A stretch of 64,000 nucleotides of DNA from Halichoerus grypus (lineage: Eukaryota; Chordata; Mammalia; Carnivora; Phocidae). Positions 1 to 13,600 of the stretch are shown piece after piece. Under the pieces are notes generated by a model. The model was given only the letters and a program-made list of their open reading frames with translations, was not told the origin of the DNA and made no database searches. How positions within the stretch are numbered: the stretch's first letter is position 1; every line of letters starts with the position of its first letter. The position numbers were made by a program, and so were the translations under genes. The stretch lies in the NCBI RefSeq assembly GCF_964656455.1, contig NC_135715.1, forward strand, positions 38,450,603 through 38,514,602. Direction: 5' to 3'.

Positions 1-1757
1 GCTCAAACTTAATCACTATAACACCCCTCAAAACCACCAAACACAAACAAGTTTCTTATCCTTGCCATGCAAATGCATCTTCAAGATTATTATTCACTCC
101 AAAATAGATTGGCCCTTTAAACAATTCCTACATAGATTTTCTTGAACTGCCAATGAAGTTATAAGACAAGCACAAGACTGTTTTAATTTTCTCTTCCTAC
201 ATCCAAGCATTGCTATTAAAACCACTTTCCCCCCCACATTGTAAACTATAATTTCTTGCATTTGTATGTGACTTATAATTGAGAAATGTGCCAGATGACA
301 GATTCAGAGGTTGAGGTTTACCAGCAGTTTAGCTATCTGTCCAGGTGCAAACCTAGTAATAGATTTTATCCGTTCACTTTTTTTTTGGTCAACTTAGTTA
401 CTTGCCTGTACAACACAGCAGAGACTTGAATTTTAACTGAAATTCAGATCCCTAAACATCCCTTAAAATGTCTTTAAAATGATAGCACTACAATCCAGCA
501 TTGGGGGGGGGGGGGAATCATACACAGAAAATTGCCTGTCACACACCAGGCGATGTAATCAAAGTTGGTAGAAATTGCCAAATTTCTCAGTATAGAATAA
601 ATCTTTTCAAAATCTGGACTTCACAGGGAATGGATTCATACATGAGGAAAAACTATGACACAGATGCCAACAGCTATAAAAAAATGTATTTTGGCAGACT
701 TGAGAGAAGGGCTATTTAATTTTCAACAATATTTAAATTAATTATAATTAAGAAACAAAACAAAACAAGAATTTAGCCAAATAGGAAATGCAGACAGAAT
801 CATGTTACTGTTTCATATTATTGAAAATCATATATTGAAGATTAAGGATACTTATATAATGAGGCTTACACATATTATTACATAGTAGAAATGTGTCACA
901 TTTCTATAATGATTATCAATTGTCTGAGGTGATTCACAAAAATCTTTGTACCCTGAAATTGAATTAGGTATAAGCTCAAATTGTAACTGTGACATTTAGG
1001 AGGGAAAATAGGAATCTGAAAGGATAGCATTATTCATTTTTGATTCATTAAAAAGTTCTGTCTTTAACAGAGTATATTATTCAAAAAAGGATTGTGTATC
1101 TTATAACTTGATGATGCATTGGCTTCATGAAAATATGACAGTAAAATCATGATTAAATACTCTAGCTAGATCTCACCAGTGTTTCGAAGATTTAGGACCC
1201 TCAACTCTCTGGGGTTATTCTAGTGTTAGAAAAATTAGTGAGAGCTTGTCAAGAGAATAAGGGTGAAAGGAGTCAGGAGTATGAAGTTCAACTATCGCTC
1301 TTTATATTGGCAATCTTTAAGAATTAAGTTTTAATTTATTAAAGAATAATGAATTTCCATTAGAGTTATCAACTGATAGGTGGTCTTATGATTCTGAATG
1401 CTGCCCTCACACCCTGTAGAATACTGAATTTGAGAGTTCCTAGTTTAACTCTTTCAATACCGTACTTGCAGATACGCTGTTGTAAAGTTGAGCACATCTG
1501 CTAAAATATGTACCTTTTCAGAAAAAGGTACACTAAGGTGGTTTTCCCACTCTAGGCACTGGGAAATTAAACATTGTCCTTAGATTGTATCCATTCTATC
1601 TGGTTATTTATGTATCTGAAAAAGAACACTTTTAAACTTTGTTCTTTATAAACACATAAAATATTTAGTTGTGAAAGAAAGAATCCACATTTTGCAATGA
1701 TAGCTATTTGGGTCCATCCAAGACTATTTCAAATAATCTGCAATAGAGGTTTTATAT
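1..1757. other. AT-rich single-copy stretch, no gene seen
   Basis: I see no recognisable gene, repeat family or RNA in this stretch. The only notable element is an uninterrupted run of 13 G at 503-515. The short open frame starting there (501-719) has no family resemblance and is probably chance. Confidence 0.5.
503..515 (+). repeat. poly-G homopolymer (G13)
   Basis: Thirteen consecutive G residues in otherwise AT-rich sequence. Such runs are prone to length error in sequencing and to real length polymorphism. Confidence 0.9.
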
Positions 1758-1990
1758 TAGTTACCATTAACTCTTTTTTTTTTTAAGATTTTATTTATTT
1801 ATTTGACTGAGAGAGACACAGCAAGAGAGGGAACACAAGCAGGGAGAATGGGAGAGGTAGAAGCAGGCCTCTTGCGGAGCAGGGAGCCCGATGTAGGGCT
1901 TGATCCCAGGACCCTGGGATCATGACCTGAGCCGAAGGCAGACACTTAACGATTGAGCCACCCAAGTGCCCCTAGTTACCATTAACTCTT
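1758..1990 (-). mobile_element. Can-SINE, antisense, with 18-bp target-site duplication
   Basis: A tRNA-derived carnivoran SINE on the minus strand. On the plus strand it starts with the poly-T tail (from about 1776), runs through AAGATTTTATTTATTT and the GA-rich body, and ends with the reverse complement of the tRNA-like head (GAGCCACCCAAGTGCCCC, ending 1972). TAGTTACCATTAACTCTT occurs at 1758-1775 and again at 1973-1990, a perfect 18-bp target-site duplication that fixes the element at about 1776-1972. Confidence 0.95.
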
Positions 1991-4900
1991 AAATAAAGAA
2001 TTGTTAGAGTATCAAGGCAAGTGTGACTAAGAACAAATGATTCAGTTGGTTTTTCATCACTAAAGAACAGCATCACCCATTATTTGGCTACTTTGTGTCC
2101 CATGCTGTTTTACCTTAGCAAGACTGTTTCTTTGAAGCTGAGTACTTAGTACCTACTGTTGTCCAATTTCCCACTATCACCAAAAACAAATACCTAGGCA
2201 TGAGGCAAATGAGAGAAGTACCAGCATTTACAATCTATATTCCCGGTCTGTAAACCCAAAATTCAACTGAAGCAAAGTATATGGACTGCTATGCCAGCCA
2301 TTCTTTGCTAGGCCACAGGAACACTGATCAAATGTCTAGTGTTATAATCCAGGTTGATATTTCTTGTCCATGAGAACTTGTCATCTCTCCCGGCTCCTCC
2401 TCTCCATCCTTTCTATAATAACTTCCAAAATCTGTATTTTCCTAAGTAGCCTGAAAAATATCTGTAATCTTCAGCAATCTTATAATCTTGTTTTTATACC
2501 CTGTCAAGCTGTGGGAGGCTTTTGCTTTCCCTGGTATATGATTCTTCTACCAAAGACCCCCCTGCACAGCCTTTGTCTTTTCTTCTTCTTTTTCCTTTCT
2601 TTTTATCAAAGTAGCAAATATCCATAGGCTTAATAACAGAGATCTAGTAAACCTGTTATAAAAAACAAATTTGTGCTTCACACTCCTTATGTCATGCCTG
2701 TTCCCCCAGAGGTAGCAAATTTCATATTTACCTTTTGTTCTATAATTTTATCCACATTTCTTTTTTCTTTTTTTTAGTCTTAGATACTATTTACCTAATA
2801 TCTTAAGAAATTTTTTTAGATATTATTATCTAGAAAATTCTATTTACAGGTGTTTGGGGGCTTACCTCTCTTAAATTCAAACACCCACAATAAACCTCAT
2901 CCTCTCAATCTAACTATAACAAAAATTTGGTTATACTGTTTTCTATGATGGCCATTAGCATTATCCTTTAATTGTTGATTATTATTTACAACTGAGCTAT
3001 GTTATCTATTAGTATTATATTTCCTTTCTTGTATAATTTCTTTTTCCCTCATAATTAATAGTATAGTTATTTTTCACTGGTAAGGATTTTTTTATACTTT
3101 TCCTTAATTCATCCCAACTCTCCCCCAGAAATAAATATCTCCTTCAATACAGTCAAACACGTCAAAATTTCTATTCCTTTCTTTTCCTTTCTTTTTTTCT
3201 TGAAGAAAGTTTCACTGGAATCCTCCTGCTCCAATGAGTCATTTCCTTTATGTACCTGCTGCATGACTGTCATTTTGGGCGTTTCATTTGTGCTGGTCTC
3301 CATTTCTCAAATTAACAGTTCTCCATAAATATGTCACATCCTTTGACTCTCAGTTTCTACTTAAGACTGAAGCACAAATAATCCCATGCATTGGGGCTCA
3401 TTAAGAAGTGATCATTATCATATAATGATCAGGCAGGGATCCATCAGCCTAGTTGGGTATGTGTAGATCTTTCCTCCTGAGTTTTTAGGTTTTCATTTGT
3501 CAGAGAGAAATTATCCAGCCTCAAAATGACTGCCTCCAATATGGAAGCAAGGTCAAGGAAGAGGCTAGAAGTCCCCTGTTAGGTATGTAGACTTCCACTT
3601 AGCCATGTTATTCTTGTGCATAGTGCTCCATCTCAATATCTCCAGAGAGGAAATTTACAGAGTTCTCACTAATGTTGCCTGACTTTGCAAGATAGATGAG
3701 GGATTCTTTGATAACTCTTTTAAGATAGTCTGTCGAACAGTGGTCTGGCTTTGAACCACCCAGCACCCCTCTGTTATAACCCACTTCCATTCCTGAGCCT
3801 TTACCTGGCTAAGCCACATCTTGACTATCTTCCTGAAAGCTTTGGTGTCAGTTTTCTCAGTTCTGCTGAGCTTTATCCACATTCCAGTTTCAAAACTTCT
3901 GTTGACTTCTATTATCTTCTTAACTCTTTTCTTGGTGCTTATGTGTTTATGACTTTTAAAAATCTTTAATTGTTATATTGCCGGAGCTTCCAGAGAACAA
4001 GGAAATAAAAGCATGTGCTCAGCCCACCTGTTTAACTGGCTCTCTGCTGCTTTTTAAATCAATTTCTCATTAGTGAAAATTTCCCTCTAACTGTTGTCCT
4101 CAGTATATTGCAATGCTCTTCATTTCTCTCTTATTATAAAGCCGTGGAGGGTTCATCTCTTAGGAGATGGGCAGTAACTCTATGCAGTTTCACCATCTTC
4201 AGGACCAATCACCTAGCTGGCTGTAAGGTAATCTGGAATTAGCAGTGTTTCTGCCTCCAGCCATCAAAACGGGAACTTTAAGTAATGCAGAAATCATTCT
4301 TATATGTGCATCCACTGAACACAATTCTTTCTCTGAGTCTGTAATGACTTAAAGTTGAGTCTTTAAATATACAAAATTCATAGACTATTTTTTTATGGAA
4401 CTTCTGCTTGCCTAACCCATGCTCTGTTGAGTCTCTGTTGGCACTTATTTTCTTTCAGTAGGCACAAATTTGCACCTCTCTTTTTCTCTCTGAGAATCCT
4501 AAGTGTTGATGCTTCTTAGGAAGAAGAAGATACTCATAGTACTATAGTGAGCTGCACAAATGTATTAACCAAAAACATGGCATCAGAATCCCTCTTAGAA
4601 AAGTAATGATCATTGCTGAGCAAATCACACTGCTGAAACTATATGGGGAAAGTAGAAATTTCAAGCTCAGGTTGTGGAAAAGAGCAACAGTATAAGCTAA
4701 AGTGCTTGGCCTGAGCCAAAGAGAGGAATTTCTTTGGCACCTGACTAATGAAGGAATTGGAATTATAGAAGATGGGAAGAGTTTGGGAAAGGATCAACAA
4801 GGTTTCAGTTATTTTGTATTAACTTGAACATAAACAAGATCATAAACTCTATCCCTGCATTCTTCAGAAGGGAAAGAAAAGTGGGATAAGGGGAAAGTAC

Positions 4901-6929
4901 AAACAGGATTTAAATTCTATCTTTACTGTTCTATTTCTTAAGAAGAAATCTGAATTAAATATGGCGGAAGGGTAGGCTATATTAGATTATGTGGTAGGCA
5001 TATAAGTATTCATGATGTGTCTTTTTGCGCCTTTCCATATGCTTGAAACACCTCATAATTTAAGAAAAGGCAACAACAAAAGAATATGGCTAGTAACTCT
5101 GAATTGGAAAATCATATCCATTTTTCAACTTAGGGAACCAAGCCTATGGTTGAAAGTCTATAAATATCAGCCTGATCGGAATTTTCCCGGGTCAAGAGAC
5201 CTAGGTCTAGGACTCATTCCAACATCTGTCCAAAACTGACCTTTTATCTGAGAGGCAAATTAAGAGGAAAAATAAATTAGGAAAATAGAAAAAGAAGTAG
5301 CAATTATCTCCCATTACAAAATAAAAAGCAGAATTATTAAAGGTGAAATAGATACTAAAGGACTAAGAAAAAAATGCAATGTTCCTTGCTTTGTGCCATG
5401 TTACTCTACGCAGGCAGATTTCCAGACTCTGTTGCACTTAACCCATCCCCTCCTTGAGGGTCTACTTTTTTGCTATTTTGTTTTCTATGTCATGCCTTCT
5501 TTCCTCATCTATTTATTTGAATGTCTTATTTCCTCATTAAGACTATTAAGTTAAAACATTATCATTTATTATCACTTCTGATTTGTCTTCCTTAACACAG
5601 AATTTTCTATATTTATTTGGGGTTCAAGGATTTTTTTATTTTTTATTATTTTTTTAAACGTAGGATCCTTCTCATCATCCAACAGTTCTAGTATCTCATG
5701 AAACACACCTTAAAAATGATGGATTAGATAACTCCCTAAGGCACATTCAAGGGCTAATATTAGATGATTCCAACATTTCCTCAAAATATTGCCCCTTCCT
5801 GTGCTGGTGGTATATGTTCTGCTGTAGCTTATTAAACAGCAGATGCTTAGGTATCCTGCTGTCATCCAGGGAGCAGGTTTATTTTGTAGCAAGTGACACT
5901 TCCAGATGGTGAACTGGATGCAATCTAGCAAGCTGTTGATGAAAAGGCTCAGGAAGTAGTGTAAGGCATTTGTGGGCAGTCCAAATTTCATTCAAAATTA
6001 GATATGAACACCATGTTTTACACATTCAAATGGTTTGGAGCTTAGTGTCAGGGTTCAGCTTTGTCCTTTAAGCTCATAAAGGTCATGCTTCATCATCAAA
6101 CTCAACACATTTCCTCCATTAGTGTGTTATTTTAGTAGCAGATTTTGTAAAGAGTTGTCATTTCTGTCTTACAAATAAAAAATTGCCATATCTACTATAC
6201 TAATAGACATATGACCTTCTCTTTTAGCTTATCCACATGCAGCATTTTATCTACTCTGCAAAGCAAGTTGGGTTTTTTTTTTTTTTTGGCATTTCTTACT
6301 TATATTTTTTGTATATTTTCATATAAAATGAATTATTATTTATTAATGTTTTCTCAGCTGATTTTTCATTTTAAAATGATCATTTGAGAATGATCATATG
6401 TCAAGGGCATATTAAATTATATAATTTAGGTGTAAGTGTTAAGTTATAGGCCTAGAACAATTGAGAACAGTAAAGCATAAAAACTCTTAATTGAAGGAAA
6501 CACTGAATAAGTGAGATCACTGCATCATACATGAAAGCACGTAAGGACAAATTTTAGAATTGAATTGAATTATTCTGAAACAAATTCTCTGGCATTAGCG
6601 TAGGGTTTCTTTTACTTTTTCCCTTCTTGCTTCACAGAAAGAGTATTCTCTAGTTGTCTCATAGCAATCGCTTTTCTAAATGACTTATATTGGGTTATGC
6701 CCAGTTATATTGTTCTAGTTTTCATAAATCCAACAAGGTTCAGATAAAAGAAAGTAGCTAATTTGATCTGAGGATTCAGCTTAAGAATTTACCTTTGTAA
6801 TATCATTATCCAGATATATAGTATAATCCATATGCAAAGTGGCTTATTTCCAGATAAATAAGCCATGAAAAATGAACTCTGAGTCTACACAGAAGTAAGA
6901 GAAAAATGTACAAAACTTACTAGAACATC
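1991..6929. other. Unassigned AT-rich stretch
   Basis: No gene is supported here. Part of 3430-4160 has an ancient-repeat feel, including an AATAAAAG poly(A)-like signal near 4004 of the kind seen near LTR 3' ends, but I cannot name the family. A T15 tract lies at 6273-6287. Short antisense frames at 3608-3882 match nothing I recognise. Confidence 0.4.
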
Positions 6930-7385
6930 TGTATTAGTTATATGTCATCATATAACAATTTACTTAAATATAGCTGCTAAGCAACAAACATTTTATTATT
7001 TCACAGTTTTCGCTGGTCAGGATTCTTGCCATGGTCTAGTGTGATCTTCTGGTTTAGAGTCTTACTAGATTGAAGTCTTACTAGGTTGAGTGCTGCAGTC
7101 TCCTCTTAAGACTCACGTGATTGTTGTCAGAACTTGGTTTCTCTCTACTGAGTTGCCTCCAGACAAGACAGCTGGCTTCTCCTAGGGTTAGTGATCCAAG
7201 AGAGAGCAAGAGAGAGTACCTAATAGAAAAACCAGAGCTTTTTTATAACCTAATCTTGGAAGTGACATCCCATAACTTCAGCCATATTGTGTTCTTTAGA
7301 TTCTTCAAATCCTGATCGCACTCAAGAAGAATGGATTACACCAGAGTGGATACCAAAAAGCAATGGTCATTGAGGGCCACCTTAC
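6930..7385 (-). mobile_element. MLT1-type MaLR LTR, antisense
   Basis: The plus strand begins TGTATTAGTTATATGTCATC and continues through an ACAAACATTTTATTATTTCACAG block, GCTGGCTTCTCC and AGTGATCCAAGAGAGAGC. This is the reverse complement of a MaLR LTR: on the minus strand it ends in an AATAAA-like poly(A) segment followed by ...ACTAATACA. Divergence is high and no target-site duplication is visible, as expected for a pre-carnivoran insertion. The family is MLT1-like; I cannot give the subfamily. Confidence 0.65.
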
Positions 7386-9373
7386 AGGGTGATTACCATA
7401 ATATGTTTTGTATCTTAAATGACTGAAGTAAATACTATTCTGAGTGACTTTAAGTGTTTTTAATACATAAGGTCAGTAGGACGTAATTGAGGCATACAGG
7501 TCTTAAGAACAGGAGTTAATACCCAAGGAAGTCTAAAAAACCAAGTCTCTTGGGGTGGTTTCCCATTCTTTGTGTAAACAAACCTAACTTTAATGCTAAT
7601 AGAGAATTGGCTTCACATAATTCTACACTGGGAAAAGTAGATTGCTCCATCTGTGAGGAGATTCACCTGACTCCAAAGGGAAACATTTATGTATGTGGAT
7701 ATTATATATGGACATATATCTTTATGGTAAGTCATAAAAATCCTATTTGATAAAGTGCCTTTGTAATTGTCCACTACTTTTAATGCACAGAAGCAAAACA
7801 AACTTAATTATTATAACAGTGTAAGAGGTTAAAGCCTTTTATGAACAGATATTTTATATTTCATTATAGAATATATTGTTCCTAACAATTTAAAGATTTA
7901 CATCAGTATTATCTTATTATACTTAATAATTTTATTTATTGTAGAAGAAAACATTTTTGTTCTTCTGAACAATGAACATGATAAAATAGGAGATCTTAAC
8001 CTATCTCTGATACATAAAATACCAACAATGAGCTGACAATCAGAAAGATGCCTCTCTTTTTCTCCCTTTGATCATATTTTCTCTATTCGTTTTAAAATTT
8101 CCACTGAAACCGTAACTTACATTTTATACCATTCAAAGGGATTAATATAAAGCCATTCACATGGAAGAGAAACTTCAGGTCATTTATTAATTATTATATT
8201 TCGGTTAATAAAGTCTATGCTATGAAAGAATTCAAAATATTAATTCATAAGAAATGCATAGAAAATATTAGTTGCTTTACAAAGTCATTTTCCAAAATCA
8301 ATACAGCCTCCCACATTAGAGTGACACCTTTTTCAAATAATCCTAATTACCATCTCATATCTAAACATTGAAAAAGTAACCTATTTCAGATCAATATTTC
8401 ACAATAGATACTTTTAATGATAGCTATCCATATTGCACAGCTTTTGTTTGTTAAGCTGACACAGAAAATTAGCTCTGCTTTTTCTTGCTTATGATTTGCA
8501 CTTGCACATGAACCAGATGGCAGTAAGAATCAGATAAAAGAATAATAAACTTAAGCTAGAGGAATTGAGAGTGTTTGAAACAACATATCATTTCAAAGAT
8601 ATAAAAGCCCTGATGGTTAAATCCTTTTCCTTTTGCTCCTTGCATGAGCTGTCTAATGCATTTATTTCCATCTACCTTTATTGGAGAATCTGTCCATTAA
8701 ATTAAACTACGGAAATGCTGGGCAAATGAGTCTTCGTTCGGGGAACTAATAAGCCCACTAAGTCATGAACAGTACATCAGATGAGCTGTAGTTTTTCACC
8801 TTTCTTACACACCTGGGAGGCATTATACAATTTTTCCTCTGAAGGGGACTTTTTTCCTTGTCCAGAGGAAATACTTTTCTTACAGAGGCTCTAAATAATG
8901 AGCCACTTTAAGGTAACTCTGTGTGGAGGGACTTGCGTAGCAGAAGTACATCACAGGATGTGTGCTGTATGAAACCCAAGCTTATTACTTTGATGTACCA
9001 AATGATGCCACAACTCAAAAATTCCTAAAGCTCTATCTGTTTGGCATGCAATGAAGTAAGTGACAAATAAAGATGTTCTAATATAGCCTTGCTGTCTCCA
9101 TGTCAAGGCCTGCATGAAACAGAAACCTGCTTCTCATAAAAAAATCTTGTGAGATACTTGCATGAGTGTGGATCCTTGTGAGATTATAAATATGTCCTTA
9201 CTGCATGAAAGGTTAGCTTTAATAGCACATTAAATATAGTTAATAAAAAAGCTATTCTGACAATGGATAAAAAGAACAGAAGAGGTTGAACTAGTGAATA
9301 AAGAGGAGCAAGAGATGAAAATTTAAGAGAACACCAGTTATTTCAAATTAAATAATAGTGAAGTAAGTTGAGC
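7386..9373. other. Single-copy stretch, possible conserved core at 8560-9080
   Basis: No gene or recognisable repeat. The part at about 8560-9080 has balanced, non-repetitive sequence without homopolymer decay and an E-box-like CACCTG near 8811. This is typical of, but not proof of, conserved non-coding DNA. Confidence 0.35.
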
Positions 9374-9699
9374 TTTTTTTTAAAAGATTGGATTTTTTTT
9401 TTTTTTTAAAGATTTTATTTATTTGACAGAGAGAGACACAGTGAGAGAGGGATCACAAGCAGGGGGAGTGGGAGAGGGAGAAGCAGGCTCCCCGCAGAGC
9501 AGGGAGCCCGATGCGGGGCTCGATCCCAGGACCCTGGGATCATGACCTGAGCCGAAGGCAGACGCTTAACGACTGAGCCACCCAGGCACCCCTAAAAGAT
9601 TGGATTTTTAAGTAATCTCTACACCCAATATGGCGCTCAAACTCACAACCCTGAGATCAAGAGTCACGTGTTCTACTGACAGAGCCAGCCAGGTGCCCC
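9374..9699 (-). mobile_element. Older Can-SINE, split by a younger SINE
   Basis: An older antisense SINE whose two halves are 9374-9397 (tail side, TTTTTTTTAAAAGATTGGATTTTT) and 9610-9699. The second half reads AAGTAATCTCTACACCCAAT, then CTCAAACTCACAACCCTGAG, ending GAGCCAGCCAGGTGCCCC. The halves join into one continuous SINE once the younger element at 9398-9592 and one copy of its duplication are removed. Confidence 0.85.
9398..9592 (-). mobile_element. Younger Can-SINE nested in an older SINE
   Basis: A near-consensus antisense Can-SINE (poly-T, AAGATTTTATTTATTTGACAG, ..., GACTGAGCCACCCAGGCACCCC). It is flanked by a perfect 17-bp duplication, TAAAAGATTGGATTTTT, at 9381-9397 and 9593-9609. 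The duplicated target is itself the A-rich tail region of the older SINE. The order of the two insertions is therefore certain. Confidence 0.95.
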
Positions 9700-10456
9700 A
9701 ATAAGCAGAGATATTTACATATGTATGATACACCCTATCTATCTGCATTAATCAAGTACTGATACAATAAAAATGAAAGAATTATGTGGAAATCTTTTAA
9801 AGTATTTTTTTATTAGTTTCAAATTGTTCAAATGTACATTTTGATAAATTAGCTATCTATTTCAAATGAAAAAAATCATCCTACCATTCTGGGGGTCTGA
9901 GGAAATGTTTAAAAAATAAACATTTTTAGGTAAGAACTAAGAAATTGGATTTGTTAAAATGTCATTTGCTAACAAAACCTGTTTTTTTGTGATATTATTT
10001 GAATTGATGACTTCACATAATTATGTGAAATACTACCAATATTTTTCAGTAAATTGAAATGAATAAGTAAGGCAAGTTGAAATAACTAAAGGGGTAGGAT
10101 AAGTTATGCATGAATATTTCATAAGCTATTGTTGGTGTTGTTTGTGTAAATTGTAGGTTAAATTCTGACAGGCTGGAGAAAGAAAGCCAATAGGAAATTG
10201 AACACATGCAAATTCAGTCTCTGTATTTTCAACTTCAGATAACATTTCTTATATGACAATTTTCTTCTATTTATACTTTGAATAATGATCATTTTAAAGC
10301 ACCCATAAAAAGGTAATATTGATGAATATCATCCTGAGTTGAGAGAAAAGGATTGAATCGAGTCAACATCCACTTGACAGAATTAAAGATCTGTATTTGT
10401 CAAAAAGTAACTAGCTTAAAACCAAATTCCAAAATTCTGTTAATGAAAATAGATTA
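9700..10456. other. AT-rich stretch, nothing recognised
   Basis: No gene, RNA or repeat family recognised between the nested SINEs and the next SINE. Confidence 0.5.
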
Positions 10457-10648
10457 AAAATTCAAATTTGAGGGTGCCTGGGTGGCTCGGTCAGTTAAGC
10501 GTCTGCCTTCGGCTTGGGTTATGATCCCAGGGTCCTGGGATTGAGCCTGCTTCTCCCTCTCCCTTTGCCCCTCCCCCTGCTCTTGCTTTCTTACTTGCTC
10601 TCTATCTCAAATTAATAAATAAAATCTTTTTTAAAAAATTGAAATTTG
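10457..10648 (+). mobile_element. Can-SINE with internal deletion
   Basis: A sense SINE starting GGGTGCCTGGGTGGCTCGG near 10472 and ending in AAATTAATAAATAAAATCTTTT. Target-site duplication AAAATTCAAATTTG (10457-10470) versus AAAATTGAAATTTG (10635-10648), one mismatch. Compared with other copies here, about 30 bp is missing after GGGATTGAGCC: the stretch that normally carries the CATCGGGCTCCCTGCTC segment. The sequence passes directly to TGCTTCTCCC. Confidence 0.9.
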
Positions 10649-13600
10649 TTCACCAGAAACAAATTGAATTCAATGGTCCTTAGCATCCTGAGTTTAATGC
10701 AAAATAAGTAAAAATAAAAACCTCTGTTATTCATTTTTTAATGTTCCTGAAGGCACAGCTTTAATAATGAAAATTTTGGAAGTGTCATTTTACTTACCAG
10801 TTTATAGAGCAAAATTGAACACTGTTTGGATTGTATTAATAATTGGCCCAGTCTGATATAATAATCCATTTACCTCCTGCACTTTCTAAATTTTGTTCAA
10901 TATGACATATAGGTGCAATGTCCTTGGGAAAAATAGCACCAAACTGGGGAAGAAGGAACCACTTGAATAGCATCCCAGGGCTTTCAGTAAATTACCACAT
11001 GCAGAGAAATAGACTGTGGTATGGAAGTTTAATCACTGGCTGCTGAAGAGTGAGTCATATATTTACTTATTCACCAATTCCACTTGCAAAGAACATTTGG
11101 GGTATGTTTTGGTGCATGTATCACCTGTCAGTGTGCTTCAGACAATAGATAAACTGGTGGGGAGTTTATGAATTTAAAGCATAACAAAGAGCAGATCTAA
11201 CCAACTGCTTTCATGGAATTTAATTCTTCTATTTTAATAAAGATATTCTGAACTTCTTAAAGCTCACAATGTCATTTAAGAGGAGCTTTTGTTTTTCACT
11301 TAAAAAAAAAATGAAGTAGTCACATGGCCATAGTGATAGCCTTAATTTTTAAGGACTCATGGGTGTTCCAATAAGTGAGATAGAGGAATTGATTGTTGAT
11401 TTGTATTTGTGGATATTCCAAAATCATTCAGAATAGAGTTTAGCAGCTGCAAGAAAGTCATTCTGAAGTTCAAAACTTCTATACAACTGATATTCTTTTT
11501 TCTTCTGATAATGTTTGTATATATTAACTATGTCTAATACATTTCATTGAAAATTATCATATTATTTTGAATTTTTTGCCACATTGAGAGAAAAGAAATC
11601 TCTGAACAAAACTCTCAGTTGTTATTTTGTTCTAATAAAAATGATGACAAATACAAAAGCCCAATATAAAGCCTCTTAATACCAGAAAAAATAAAAGACA
11701 AATAATAACCTTTGCACAAAATTTAACTGCTAGCACATTAATTGCAGTATAGGCTCAGCTATTATAAAAAGTCAAATTGCAAAATTCAAAATACAGTGAT
11801 ATAAATGAAGAGAGTATATATATTTTCTCTCATCACAGTCTAGAGATCAGTGACACGTTCAGATGATTCTGCTCCACGAAGCAAACAGGGTTCCAGTTTC
11901 ATTTCACATTTTTGCTTTGCCATTGCCAACGTGTTATTCTCCTCTGCATTGCTGAATGTAAGTCAATGCTCTTCTACACTGTAGCCTGTGGAGAGAGAAA
12001 AGGCAATTCAAATAAATTTCATTTAACAAGTGAGTTGGATGTTCACTCATTCTCACATTCTATAAGGAAAAATGTCATAACTAACTATAAGAGAGGTTGG
12101 AAAATGTCTCAACAGTCATGTGTTCAGCAAAAATCTACTGTAATGGAAGAATGGATTTGGAGCAGCAGTGAATAAATGGACCTAAAGGCATGGGTCCTTC
12201 CTTATTTGTATATGCAGTTCATTTTACAATTTATTGCATCTGGCTCAGCTTAGGATGTCTTAGTGAAGTCTAGTGGTCTCCATCAAGCCTAAATATGACT
12301 CTGCAACCTGATAATCTATAAACTATTAGACAATTTATATGACTACCTCTCACCCAAAATGTAATAGCATGATAGTCCACCATATGCAAATAACTGGCTT
12401 TGGCAATCCAGACATTTTGTTTGGTTTCATCAACAATAAAATTCTCTCAAAAAACTTGAGATTGTCATCTTATTTTATTCCAGTCAGGTTTTTTTTGTTG
12501 TTGTTGTTGTTAAAGTAACCATTCCCAAAGATTTCTTCTAGACTTGATACCTCAAGCCTACCAATTCATCTATTTACTGGTTCTGGGCTAGATGCATCCA
12601 TTCTCCAAAGATGTGAAGGCATCTAAATGGAAGATACCTTGAAACAATGCAATTGGATGATAAGGCAACACTTTCATCTGAGCTTTACCACAGACTGGTT
12701 CCCTATTCTGCCTAAAAAGTTTAATTTGGAGGCTGTGGAGATAGGTTGCAAGTGACAATCTCATCTTTTGCTATTTAGGATAAAAAAGCAGTTGGTATTT
12801 TAATACTTTTAGGGCCCAAAATAATGCTTGCTCAGTCAATATGATTGCTGATTGTAGACAGAGATTGCCTCTCTTAGCAGTGCTATATTTTCTTCTATGT
12901 AGAATTGCAGAACTTATCATTTCTTGTCTGATCTCAGCTCTCTTTACCAGTAATTTTGCTAAAACAACAAAGAGCAGCCATACACATCATTCGTCTAACT
13001 TTTTTAAACAAATTCCAGTAGAGCTACAGACTTGTAAGCATATGGTCTGCCACTGAAATTATCACAAGTGATAGCTTTACAACTGTTCTTTTGTGTGCCA
13101 ATATAAGTTGTCATCTTTCCAGCCAGAACACTCACACCATCCCTTTTCACCTTCTTATAGCAATGCCTCGCCACATGATTTGGTTTTTGTTGAATAGCAT
13201 CTCACTTGCAGATATCTGTATTGTACTTTGAAGGACAAAGTTGATTACAAACAAAGCACAGAATACATTAGTTTAAATAGGAGTTGTTGCTCTCACACGT
13301 GCAGTACGGGAGTGGTTTGGACTGAAAAGCATCATGCCTCTGTGAAGTCCTTTTTTAAGGAACCCCAAGTTGTTCACATCAGTTGCCCTTTCTTCTCCTA
13401 CAGAGTTGATTTCAACTACATGTCCGAAAGAAGTTATTTTCAAGCCATGTTTCACCCCATGGAAATAGGAACATCTCATTGAGGGCAGGAGACTTCCTTT
13501 TGAGCAAGACAATCAAATGTTACACAGATTACATCTACTATCCATATTCCATTAGAGAGAACTTGTTCTCTTGGCCACAGTTACCTGCAAAGAACCCTCC

